This document shows positions 1 to 10,027 of a DNA stretch of 32,951 nucleotides, in pieces. The notes beneath the pieces are model-generated. The model did not search any database and was not told where the DNA came from. It saw nothing but the letters and a program-made list of their open reading frames with translations. Position 1 is the stretch's first letter. Every line of letters starts with the position of its first letter. The position numbers were made by a program, and so were the translations under genes. The stretch is from Asparagopsis taxiformis (Eukaryota > Rhodophyta > Florideophyceae > Bonnemaisoniales > Bonnemaisoniaceae), in NCBI GenBank assembly GCA_030407315.1, contig JALQPE010000894.1, positions 1 through 32,951 of the forward strand, in the 5' to 3' direction.

Positions 1-215
1 CTAGTCTCCCCCTACGGCCTAGCTAGTAAAATCATATAACGTTGTAGACTAATATTAAAAAGTAGCAAGCAATCTGCTGAGTAGCACTAAACTATGAGAT
101 GAAGGACAGATGTATAGATGAGAACTGAAAATGGGCTAAGAAAATGTTGAGATGAGAAAGACAGAACTTTATAGCAGGGAACAGTAGTAGTATAGGTTTT
201 AATACTTCTGATATG

Positions 216-3200
216 CTATCTATTGCTCCTATCGTACTTGTAATATTCGACGGTGTGGATGTGGTCCGTGAGGACGTCCTTCTCCGTCTTCAAGTAGATG
301 TGGCCGCGCGTGGGCAGGCCATAGACTAACTTCTCGCCTGCAGGAAAGATCTCCTCGGCTGAAGCCGACCCCGTAATGGTAAAGGTCACCGCGACCAACC
401 AATACGGAATAGGGTGGCACCCAAAAGATGAGAGGGGGAACCTTCCACATATCGGCGCCCGGACTGGCCAGGCATACATGACTATAAGGGGCAACTACTA
501 TAGAGAACCCATCGGCTCCGCTCGACATCATGAAATATGATGGAGACGTGGTAGGACTTCCAACACTATTCGTCGCTACCTTGAAGTCCGTGTGCCCATC
601 CTGGTCCGCAGCCCCATCTGCTGTAAGAAGCAGCCGCAATCCTGTCTTCGGGAAGAAGACAGGATCCTCACCCTCCATTCCCAACTTCAAGAACTCCGCA
701 CAAACACCAAGAGCAAGCTCTGCCACCAACTTGTTCTTATACATCTCCAAATTCCCCTCCTCCAACTTGTCGCACAACTCACGCCGCGGCAGAGAGAGGC
801 GCCCACGACCACCATCGATGCGGTCCTTCGCATCACCCACGTTGTGGATGAACTGCCACGGCGAAGGATCGAAGCCGGGCTTTGCGAAAGCTGGCGGCTC
901 GTCCTGTGGCTCCCTGTCGTCATCGTTAGAATCAGACTGCTGGGAGGGTTTTTCAACCTCCTCAACCAGCGGGAACTGCCTAGCGAAGTGACCGAACAAC
1001 TCATGCGTCGCATTACCAGCCGTGGACGATGCCAACAGGCCTTCCATAACAATACCCCCAAGTTTTCCAACAATGCCTTCTTCACCGCAAAGTACTGTCC
1101 ACCACCGTATCCTCAGCACCCGCGATGCAGCTGCCTGGAATGCTGCCGCCCTCATTTCCGCCCGAACCGTCTCCACCGTCGTACTTTCCATATAGTACTT
1201 CATCCGGCTGCCAGACGCAATTGCGCTGGGGAGAACGGCGGCCACATTCTCATCGACGATGCTGTCGGGAATGGGATTCTCCTGGGCGTCGTCGAACTGG
1301 AGAACCGGCTCCCGAGAGCGACCTCGGGAAGCCGACTTGGATTTCTTTGACGACGACTTTGATGAAGTCTCACCGAGCCTTCTCTTTTTGGTAGAAGGCT
1401 CGGGCGTCGCAGAAGGCTCTTCCAAGTTACGCTTCCCGAGGATGGAGTTTTCACCCGCATCCTCGGGGGCGCTCTCCAGCTCGACGACCTCCACAGCACC
1501 ACCCGCCGTTCCACCACGACCGGAACGACTCGCTTGCAGGCGGGTACTCCTTCTGGGCATCACTTTCCTCCCAGAAGTTTCCACTCCGGGCGGTGCAGAA
1601 TCACTGACTTCAATGACATCTTCGTCAGGATCTGCACCGCCCTTCGCACTGCTGCCCTCGACCACATTCTCGGGAGTAGGGCCCTCCGTCGAAATCCTCG
1701 CAACCGTCTTCTGTCCAACCCCACCGGATGGTGAAGGGACGAAGCTGTCATCGCTGGAGCTTCCCGAACTGCTAGCAGATGCAGAACGGGAAGCTTCGAC
1801 AGCGGGGGCCGGAGCAGCAGGGTGCTGCTCGGCAGCCGGAGTCGCAGGCTCAGGCTGCGAAGCCGGTGAGACCTGCTCCTGCGCGGCTTGGACAGGACGG
1901 TTGGGGGTACCAGTCCCGGCGTGGGAAACTGGACCAGAGCGTTCGCTGCCATCCTGGGGACCACGCGCAGTCGGCTTGACCGGGGTCACCGCAGGGGAGG
2001 ATGCAGACACGGCAGGGGTAGAGACAGGAACAGGGGCAACCTCGGATTGCTGGAAGATTCCAGTTGAGGTGGTGGGGGCAAAGGAATGGAGGATGAAGGG
2101 ATGGGCAAGGAATTGGAAGAGGAAGGGATGGGGGCATCATCACCACATGTGGCTGGGAGCGCAGCATGTGGGATGTCTGGGTACATCGCGTGAAAGCGTT
2201 TCCGCATTTGCATGTCGCGGTACCCAGTGACGCGCAGGAGCATTTTCCTGGCGTCCTTCCCGAAGACAGACTTCTTACGGGGAAAAATATTTTCGTACTG
2301 TAACCATCGGGGGGGCCTTCCTTGGGACGGAAGTCTGCCCAGCACCCCTTCTTGGGGACCATCTGAGCAAGAACTTCGACAACGCGCGAGCGAATGTCGA
2401 AGCTCTTGCTCGGGTCACCCCGCTGGGAATTGACCCATCCAGCATCCTCAACACATCCGACACGTTCCAGTACTCGGCCACCTCCTTCACGTACCCGAAG
2501 ATTTCCAACAAACCAGCAATCCATTCCTGCCCAATGGTACCAACCGAGTACGGTTTCAGCCCGGCCGACCGACGGCTACAAGTGTAGCGCGCCGTCATCT
2601 CCAGGATGAAACACTTCTGCACATCCGGAGCACTCCTGAACGACCCATTGAACAACAAGTTCACCGTACACCAGCCAGATCCTCGTCGAAGAGAACTGCA
2701 CGAACTCCGGCCTGTTCGGGATGCTCGACCAGTACTTGAAAGCAGGGCTTTCAATGGTCTTGAACCCTCGCGCGATCGAGACGTAGCGCATGAGCTGTCT
2801 CGGACGAATCCAGCTCAGCGCTTTCCGTTCTTTTATGTATTGAACGGTCGGCTCGATCTTCTTCTTTCCCAGGCGGTGGATATTGATGAACTCCATCACA
2901 GAGCACACATTGTCAGCAACTGTTACCTCGCTGACATTGTGGGTGTGGAAGTTCATCAGCCGTGAAAGCGGGAGTACTTCTTCGGAGCAGAAGACATCCC
3001 GGCCAAGCCGAGTCGGTGGGAGGAGAAAGTCGACTGGAATAGTTCCAAAGCGACGGTAGATGTCAGACTTGACAAACTCCTCCCACTCTGGACTGTCCTT
3101 CGCAGGAGCAGGTCCAGCCGACTCGAGAATGGCCTTCAACGCGGTCACTCGGTGAGATCCATCGACATATTGCAGTCGTACTTTGGCATTGGAATCAATC

Positions 3201-3855
3201 ACCTCGCAGACGGACACGCGTGAAGCAATCACGGAAAATCCCTGAGTGAGAAACGTTTTCTTCAACTCATCAACGCGATGCGGCCTGACCACCCTGGACA
3301 CGACTGCCGGAGGAGAAACATCCAGGGGGGAAATGAAGACTGGAATGTTTCGGCAGCTCTCCGGACTTATGTCGTAGTCCACATCCACCGGGATGGGCAC
3401 TGTGCCAGGGTAGGCCAGCCTGGTGCTGCGGAGAGGCTTGTTCGGTACGATGTCACGAGCGTTGTGATCATCGACCTTCTCCGCATCCTCTGCCAAGTCG
3501 CTGCCGGACGCGATGATCATGTCCGGAGCAGGCGAGCTGGGCAGAGGAGCACCAGATCCCTCGACGGCTGGCGCCGCTTCGGCAGATTGAGCCGGAAGCG
3601 GAGTTGCGGGAACGCCAGCGTCGATTGTCGGGACAACCGCGGGATCGGAAGCGGAAGGGGGGAGGGGACGGGCTTAGGTGCTGGGCTGAGCTGGGTCAGC
3701 GCTGCAGCAGCTTCGCAAACGTCCATGGGGACAGGGGGGGCCAGAGAAGGAGAAGGAGAGGGAGAAGGAGAGGGAGAAGGAGTGGGAGAATCGTTGTCAC
3801 GGCGGCTGGCAGAGCGCACCTGGCGGTCGAAAGCGTTGGGGGATTGTTGAGCCAT
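216..3855 (-). pseudogene. Decayed ParB-like / 2OG-Fe(II) dioxygenase-like fusion gene
   Basis: This is a broken paralogue of the intact gene at 5432-8692. Its parts lie colinearly in different frames of the minus strand. It starts at an ATG at 3855 (MAQQSPNAF), followed by a Ser/Pro-rich stretch. The frame slips at a C-run near 3660. The ParB-like part then runs to about 2690 with the motif YVDGSHRVTAL near 3141-3173. Further shifts lie near 2690, 2300-2340, 2010 and 360, and there is probably a compensating pair around 1060-1110. The C-terminal part holds GHTDF (near 585) and DLYHYGVGF (near 370), matching the HxD and distal His of the intact copy. The last segment resumes in another frame and stops at 216, still aligning with the paralogue's C-terminus. 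It is visibly more GC-rich than the intact copy. A multi-intron gene is possible, but the shifts lie inside conserved blocks and no good splice sites were seen, so decay is the better reading. Confidence 0.78.
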
Positions 3856-4060
3856 TGCTTTGGTGAGTGATTGACAAACGAAGAGTGAAAGATTGAGAAA
3901 GAGAGAAGAAGATCTGAACGACAAGCTGTTTTGCTGCGTAAGCTGAGTAAGATAGGCGAAACTTAGAGATCTGACATATTCCTATTAGTATACACCCTGG
4001 TAATGATATTCAGCGGTTGACCAATCCGAACCTTCCACATCACTTTTCGTTGTACGACAA

Positions 4061-4382
4061 TTACAGCTCAGGCAGTTTACCAAGGATCCTTACAGCAAAG
4101 CCATCGTTACGATGACTTTGCTGTAAGGAAACGTTTCATTACAGAGGCCAGGAATTTTTTTACCGGGTAAAGAAATCATGGCCACTGTAATGTTTTGTTT
4201 CCTGACAGCAAAGTCATCGTTACGATGACTTTGCTGTAAGAAAACGTTTTCATTACAGCGGCCAGGAATTTTTTTACCGGGTAAAGAAATCATGGCCACT
4301 GTAATGAAACCTTTCCTTACAGCAAAGTCATCGTAACGATGACTTTGCTGTAAGCATCCCTGGTAAACTGCTCCATCTGTAA
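4061..4382. repeat. Palindromic array 1 (A-B-A-B-A), bounded by inverted ends
   Basis: Three 37-bp A palindromes lie at 4090-4126, 4203-4239 and 4317-4353. Each has arms TTACAGCAAAGTCATCGT and its complement around one central base. They alternate with two B modules that begin CATTACAG.GGCC, end GGCCACTGTAATG and centre on TTTACCGGGTAAA. The outer ends are inverted: GCAGTTTACC near 4072 matches GGTAAACTGC near 4362, and TTACAG at 4061 matches CTGTAA at 4377. The unit is therefore a self-contained 322-bp foldback. It lies about 205 bp upstream of the ATG of the decayed ParB/dioxygenase-like gene. No target-site duplication was evident. Confidence 0.9.
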
Positions 4383-4923
4383 GCCGTTGGTCTCAACCCT
4401 CGCTCTCGTTTCTGTTGTCCTCCTTCATCATCTCCACCTACCTTCCCCCTACACACCACCTCTCTAATGTCACTCTACCCACCCTTTGGTGCATGAAATA
4501 TTTTCTTACCACTGCCATAGTCTACACATACTGCTGCCTTCATACCTCTGCATGCCTACCCTTCAATCTTTCTTCCATCTTTCTCTACCGTGCTAGGCTT
4601 AGACCATGCTCTGTGCACATCTGACTTACTTAATATCATTGTATAGCTAGAAACTAGAATAATAATTACATCACTAGAGTACACTGCAAATGTTAGTAAC
4701 TATGGTTGGTGTGGTACACAACACCCTAACTCCTTCATGAGTAAACTTTGCGCACAGAACCGTTCAATACCAGGTAGTGCAGCCAGCGCAAACCAGGCTT
4801 GCACGACGCAGAGTGCTCCCCAGAGCCGTCAACAGTCGTCCAAACCATCGTTGTACGATGTTCCCGGCTCCACACTTCCCTTCTCACCCTTCCCAGGGTG
4901 GGAGACGGACGAAACTCCCAACC
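4383..4923. other. Spacer between palindromic arrays 1 and 2, no gene seen
   Basis: This is pyrimidine-rich then AT-rich sequence with only short, low-complexity open frames. I see no domain, intron or RNA gene. TCGTTGTACGA occurs near 4850 and TCGTTGTACGA-like sequence near 4048, just before array 1, so flanking sequence of the two arrays is partly shared. Confidence 0.5.
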
Positions 4924-5211
4924 GCTTACAGCCGAAGCCGTTTACCCGGGATGCTTACAGCAAAGTCATCGTTACGATGACTTTGCTGTAAGGAAAGGTT
5001 TGATTACAGTGGTGAGAAAATTTTACCGGGTAAAAAAATCAGCAAGAATTTTTTACCCGGTAAAAAATTGTGGCCGCTGTAATGATTTGATTTCTTACAG
5101 CAAAGTCATCGTTACGATGACTTTGCTGTAAGAAATCAAATCATTACAGCAAAGTCATCGTAACGATGACTTTGCTGTCAGCACCCCAGCGAAACTGCAT
5201 CATCTGTAAGC
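4924..5211. repeat. Palindromic array 2 (A-B-A-A), bounded by inverted ends
   Basis: It uses the same modules as array 1. A palindromes are at 4955-4991, 5095-5131 and 5144-5180, the last ending CTGTCA instead of CTGTAA. One enlarged B module (about 5004-5084) carries both TTTTACCGGGTAAAA and TTTTACCCGGTAAAA. The outer sequence GCTTACAG at 4924 is mirrored by CTGTAAGC at 5204-5211, making a 288-bp foldback unit. It lies about 220 bp beyond the stop codon of the intact ParB/dioxygenase-like gene. Confidence 0.9.
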
Positions 5212-5431
5212 CTTCCTCACCTCAATGTTGTAACCAAAGACGACTGCGATATTACCTTGTTCTATTCTAGTAGTGCCCACCATAGTTTCCTCCCCTTCTC
5301 ATATTAAATTGAGTATTGTATATCTCTCGACCCGTCTACATACGCAAACGTCATGTACTAGCCTAACTTTCATCGTTTACTTGAAGGCGGCCTTGATGCC
5401 TGCCATAGAATGCTATTAAGAACTAATTTCA

Positions 5432-8400
5432 TCAGATATCTAAACGCTCCCAGTAGTTGACATTGAAGGGAGGCTGTAGCAACTTCTCCCTGGAAGTTCG
5501 CAGTGATAGATGGGACCGGATAGGATGCTGGTACCTCACCGAAGAACGACCCTCCGCGAATCCCATTCCTCCGTGATACACGTCCGTTCGGCATACAAGC
5601 AGGGAATACGGTGGGATGCGCACGTTCGTCACTGGCACGCGGTACTTTTCTTTCGCTGGATGACTTAGGCACACATGGCTGAACTTGGCGATACGAATGA
5701 TGAACCCATCCGCACCAGCAGCCATCATGAAATATGATGGCGAGTTGAGAGGACCAGTTCCAGTTCCCTCACGGACGGGAACATCGGTATGCATAAGTTG
5801 CTCCTGACTACCTTCTGCGGTCAAAATCAGACGAAGACCCGTTTCTGGAAAGACCACCGCTTCTTCTCTTCCAAACCCGAGCTTCAGGTTCTCCGCACAA
5901 ATCGCCTTACCTAGCTCCAGAATCAGCTTGTTCCTGTACTGCCGCGCGCTTTCTTGCTCAAGGTCATCGCAGATGCTTTTCCGGTCCGTCTTGAATACAC
6001 CAGTGCTGTCTTTCGGTCGAAGTGGTTTCCACGGGTTCTTCTGACTTGCACTTGAGCCACTTGTAGTACCTTGGAATGTGCTGGCCATCTGTGTGAATAA
6101 CTCGTGCGTAGCTGCTCCCACTGTAGTAGAAGAGAAAATGTCTTGCAACACCACGTAACCAAGCTCGTCGATCATTCTTCTCTGGTAGCTGAAGTATTGT
6201 TGGCTTTCACAAGAACCGAGGGGACATACCAAAGTAGAGTAGCCTGCAGCTGCTTCCATTATCTCCGTCCGGATTGTATCAATGTCTTCTTCTGTGATAT
6301 AATACTTCATTCTCGAGTTGGAAGGAACGCATAAAGGCAGCTTCTCAGGTATGTCCTCTGCGAATGTGCGGTCTGGAAGGGAGTTTTCTTGCTCGTCAGT
6401 GAAGAGTGGTGCTTCTTCTCCAGTCGTTCGTTCTCTTGCATTGACTCTACTCTTCTTTTCCCGGGGAGGCCCAATCTCAATGTTGTCATCCGGCGTATTG
6501 GGCTCAGAAAACTTCGCGCTAGTATCTTCCCTTCTTCGCTTCTTATCCAACCTGGACTCGTTTTCATCGCCGCTTCCACCAGAACTCCTGCTTCTTCCCG
6601 AATTCTCCTTGTCCACTTCGGCCGGGCTAGTGCTGTAAGTTTCTGGTGTCCTGATTCGAAGTTTCAATATCACAGAGCGGTTCTGCGCATCTCCAGCTTG
6701 TTGTCCAGGCGTGTCTATGTCCATGCGACCACTATTGTCCAAGTTGATATCCAGACTTTGCGTATCGCCGCTTTGTTTCCTTCCCTGAGGAAGATCTTCT
6801 CTGACAATCCTTCCCGGCGAATTATCCCTGGCACGACTTTCCCGCTCTGCCCTTGAAGCTGAAAGACGTTCCTGTTCTTTTTGGAGAACAGCAAGACGTT
6901 CTGCTTCCCTCTTCTCAGCTGCTGCAAGACGCGTGGCAGGACGTTCCTGTCCTCCCTCTTTTGCTGCGGCAGGACGGTCTTCTGCTTCTTTCGGGGTGCT
7001 CAGAGGTGCCTCTTCTATTGCTTTCGTCGCGACAGCAGGAATCACTTCTTCAGCCACCACATTTGGAGTAATTTCCTGTTCTTCCTCCACAACAGCAGAA
7101 ACTTCCTGCTCTGCTTGGGCTTCGGCAGATACTCCTTCTTCTGCTTGAACAGGACCAGAAGTTTCCACAGTTTCCTTCTCTGTAGAATTATTTCCCTGTT
7201 CTGCGGCAGTAGGTGCTTCTTCGTCTTCTGCTTTGGCGCCATCAACAAGTGCTTTTTCTATTTCTCCGGGGGTCATGCGATTCCGTTCCCTCTCCTCCTC
7301 CGCTTTCGTCTCCTGCATTGCCTTTGTCCCGGTAGCATATTCCAGTTTGTCGTAAAAACTGTTTGTAAACATCCCGTTCTTGGTTCTCAGACTGCTACTG
7401 TCTACCACGTCGTCATGAAAGTCGACAAGGACGAATACAATGCGCTCTCCAATGCGATGATCATTATCCCCGACCTCCTTCGCGTTTTCTGCTGCCAAAT
7501 CCGTTCGCACGAATTCCTCCATCGTTGCAGAGTTCAACCACTTGCGGACGACCTCTGCCATATCATAGATGGCCAACAGAGCCAGTAGCCAAGTGCGCAT
7601 CGTGAACGGACTTCCGCTTCCGATATTTCTGACAAGTCCTCTCTTCCTCCTCATCCTTGTCCACGACGCTGTCATCTCGAGCACAAACCACTGGAACCAC
7701 TCCTTATCGCGCGTCCCGCGTCCGTCCGTGCCATTGCGGAATATTGCGTTATTGACAAGATCGAGCACGCACCCGTACATATCGGCAGAGTCAATTCGAG
7801 AAAAGTCCGGATCTCTTCCCTCGGTTCTTGCATCCTCGATTTCTCTGTTCCTATCCAAAGCATTGTAAACGCTAGGGATAGAGCTCCAGTACACGAAAGC
7901 AACGCTGTCTGTGCGATTGAACCCCTTCGCAATGTTGATGTACTGCCTATACGAGTTCTCCGAACGGTTCCTGTCGGACGGCAGAATATAGCTCACTTCT
8001 TTCAGAATAGGAATAAGCCGGACAACAGGAAGATCCATCTGGTTGGAAAACCTGAGAAACTCTATGACCGCACACACATTGTCGGCAATGCTCACAGAAG
8101 CGACATCGTGAGTTTGTATATTGGCTTCGAGAGACAGTTTCAGAACCTCCAGCGCATCGAAAATTAGACGCCCGTTCGGCGCAATCAACTGTTGTACCCA
8201 AACCAATTCCAAGGAATCCCTGTTCTTTCCTGAGTACTTCTCCAGGCATAGTTGCAGAGCAGCTATGCGATGAGAGCCATCGATGCAGTAAAACTCGTCT
8301 CCTTCGTTATCTTCCATTTTGCAGACTGTAATCATAGTTCCAGTGGTAGAGAAACCTCTATCCATGAAAATGCTGGCCAGTTCGTTTACACGACCCGGTC

Positions 8401-8692
8401 GCACCAAACGGGAGGTCACTGTCGGAAATTTCACTTTGCGAGGATCAACTTGCACTTTAGAAGAGCTGTACTGAGCAATAGTGATGCTTTTCTCTTCAGC
8501 AGAAGGAGAATTGCTCTTCTCCGCTGTAGTATTCATGATACTATTGTCTCCCATTGTAATCCCTGCAATCTCAGTTCGTTCAATCGGTTCTCTGTTCAAA
8601 TGTTGTGTAGACGATGAAATCCACAATTGTGGTACCTCCGAGTGCGCTTCCCGTCTCTCAGCTTCCTCTCTTATACTGTCCGGACAAGACAT
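5432..8692 (-). CDS. ParB/Srx-like domain fused to 2OG-Fe(II)-dioxygenase-like domain
   Basis: This is an uninterrupted 1086-residue frame. Residues about 85-330 resemble ParB/sulfiredoxin-fold proteins. CIDGSHRIAAL (136-146) fits the family's G-x-x-R-x-x-A loop, and helical blocks follow. Residues about 455-760 are a Glu/Ala/Ser-rich charged linker with basic patches such as KKRRRE (717-722), likely disordered and possibly nuclear-targeting. Residues about 790-1086 form a second conserved block with MHTD (H968, D970), a distal H1040 in DVYHGGMGF, and Arg candidates at 1053 and 1059. The order and spacing fit an Fe(II)-binding HxD...H with a 2-oxoglutarate Arg. Met47 (ATG at 8552-8554) is a possible alternative start. 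A decayed paralogue lies at 216-3855 and a transposase lies 1.3 kb upstream. The fold calls are mine from motifs. Substrate is unknown; action on DNA is inference from the ParB-like partner. Confidence 0.72.
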   Translation of the reverse strand: MSCPDSIREEAERREAHSEVPQLWISSSTQHLNREPIERTEIAGITMGDNSIMNTTAEKSNSPSAEEKSITIAQYSSSKVQVDPRKVKFPTVTSRLVRPGRVNELASIFMDRGFSTTGTMITVCKMEDNEGDEFYCIDGSHRIAALQLCLEKYSGKNRDSLELVWVQQLIAPNGRLIFDALEVLKLSLEANIQTHDVASVSIADNVCAVIEFLRFSNQMDLPVVRLIPILKEVSYILPSDRNRSENSYRQYINIAKGFNRTDSVAFVYWSSIPSVYNALDRNREIEDARTEGRDPDFSRIDSADMYGCVLDLVNNAIFRNGTDGRGTRDKEWFQWFVLEMTASWTRMRRKRGLVRNIGSGSPFTMRTWLLALLAIYDMAEVVRKWLNSATMEEFVRTDLAAENAKEVGDNDHRIGERIVFVLVDFHDDVVDSSSLRTKNGMFTNSFYDKLEYATGTKAMQETKAEEERERNRMTPGEIEKALVDGAKAEDEEAPTAAEQGNNSTEKETVETSGPVQAEEGVSAEAQAEQEVSAVVEEEQEITPNVVAEEVIPAVATKAIEEAPLSTPKEAEDRPAAAKEGGQERPATRLAAAEKREAERLAVLQKEQERLSASRAERESRARDNSPGRIVREDLPQGRKQSGDTQSLDINLDNSGRMDIDTPGQQAGDAQNRSVILKLRIRTPETYSTSPAEVDKENSGRSRSSGGSGDENESRLDKKRRREDTSAKFSEPNTPDDNIEIGPPREKKSRVNARERTTGEEAPLFTDEQENSLPDRTFAEDIPEKLPLCVPSNSRMKYYITEEDIDTIRTEIMEAAAGYSTLVCPLGSCESQQYFSYQRRMIDELGYVVLQDIFSSTTVGAATHELFTQMASTFQGTTSGSSASQKNPWKPLRPKDSTGVFKTDRKSICDDLEQESARQYRNKLILELGKAICAENLKLGFGREEAVVFPETGLRLILTAEGSQEQLMHTDVPVREGTGTGPLNSPSYFMMAAGADGFIIRIAKFSHVCLSHPAKEKYRVPVTNVRIPPYSLLVCRTDVYHGGMGFAEGRSSVRYQHPIRSHLSLRTSREKLLQPPFNVNYWERLDI

Positions 8693-9363
8693 TCCCTACC
8701 TACGTTCAGTCCTGATGAACCTTACGCTGCACCCGCTCAGCACCTCTGACTCTACCTGATCCTGATACCTCCACAAAGCGTTTAGCCCTTTCCATCAATC
8801 TACACCTAATAGTATGTACCTCTAGCGCATATAATGCAATCGAACCCGTTTACCTCACCACGTCAATTATCATTCATATTCCAACAACCTATTTCATCCA
8901 CACTCTCCACCTCGCTTCTTCTTCCGTACCATTGATTCCTATCAATCGATTCTACGTGAGTTTTATACATTTACTACGATCCACCTCTCCTACAAGTCTG
9001 AAAAATTCATTTCTACACTAACTTTTGCTACTCACAAATGAACGGTTCCCGTGCAGGCCACTGCTTGAATTTCTTCCTATTGGCGTACTCGGCTGCAAAG
9101 GATTCATAGACTATTTAAACGGTGATCATATAAATGGTTTTCAATGTGCTCCAATGGACAATACACCAAAGAACATCAATATGAATTCATTTCAACTACC
9201 TATTCACTACTGCGATTCAGTTTTCTTGCATACCAAATCTCATTGCGTTCCTACCCTAGTCGATTCAAAATGCTTCCTCTTCGTCAGTTGATCAATATTC
9301 CTTATTCCTTACAACGAGCAGGTCCTCTGGACATCCTAAAGTTGGTTACTTAACCTTAACTAT
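8693..9363. other. Intergenic region upstream of the ParB/dioxygenase-like gene
   Basis: About 670 bp of AT-leaning, pyrimidine-rich sequence. Small open frames (9025-9291 and 9144-9353, plus) have no recognisable content. It presumably holds the promoter of the 5432-8692 gene, but I see no distinct TATA element that I would call. Confidence 0.45.
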
Positions 9364-9908
9364 CGATGAATTTGCTGTAATGAAACGTTTTCTTACAGCA
9401 AAGTCATCGTTACGATGACTTTGCTGTAAGAAAAGAAAACATTACAGCAGCCATGATTTCTTTACCGGGTAAAAAAATTGTGGCCGCTGTAATGAAACGT
9501 TTTCTTACAGCAAAGTCATCGTTACGATGACTTTGCTGTAAGAAAAGAAAACATTACAGTAGCCATGATTTCTTTACCGGGTAAAAAATTGTGGCCGCTG
9601 TAATGAAACGTTTTCTTACAGCAAAGTCATCGTAACGATGACTTTGCTGTAAGAAAGCAAATCATTACAGCGGCCACAATTTTTTTACCCGGTAAAATTT
9701 CTTGCTGATTTTTTACCCGGTAAAAAATTCTTCGGCCACTGCAAGGAAACGGTTCCTTACAGCAAAGTCATCGTTACGATGACTTTGCTGTAAGAAAGCA
9801 AATCATTACAGCTGCCACGATTTTTTTACCCGGTAAAACATTCTTGGCCACTGTAATGGAAACGTTTTCTTACAGCAAAGTCATCGTAACGATGACTTTG
9901 CTGTAAGC
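9364..9908. repeat. Palindromic array 3 (half-A, then five A modules with B modules)
   Basis: A half-A (CGATGAATTTGCTGTAA, 9364-9380) is followed by full A palindromes at 9393-9429, 9505-9541, 9616-9652, 9757-9793 and 9870-9906. B modules lie between them. The two left B centres read ACCGGGT and the three right ones ACCCGGT, so the array is itself a large inverted repeat centred near 9.69 kb. Spacer motifs such as AAACGTTTTCTTACAG recur in arrays 1 and 3. It begins 120 bp beyond the transposase stop and ends about 670 bp from the ParB/dioxygenase-like start. Confidence 0.92.
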
Positions 9909-10027
9909 ATACCTCCCTCCATCCTCTCAGATCCTCTCCCCACTACTTTGCACCAATCCACCACCGCCCTAGAGTGTACAATTCATATGTGATGCATCTG
10001 GTTATTCATTTTATTCTTCCCTAAAAA

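Noticed and set aside
592..1350. Long plus-strand frame of 252 codons, and 1259-2230 of 323 codons
   Set aside because: They lie antisense to the decayed ParB/dioxygenase-like gene, whose conserved motifs are on the minus strand. They have no domain of their own and reflect GC-rich antisense bias.
3517..3520. Overlapping ATGA stop-start as translational coupling
   Set aside because: The downstream frame stays open and protein-like upstream of that ATG, so the overlap is a chance result of the frameshift near 3660.
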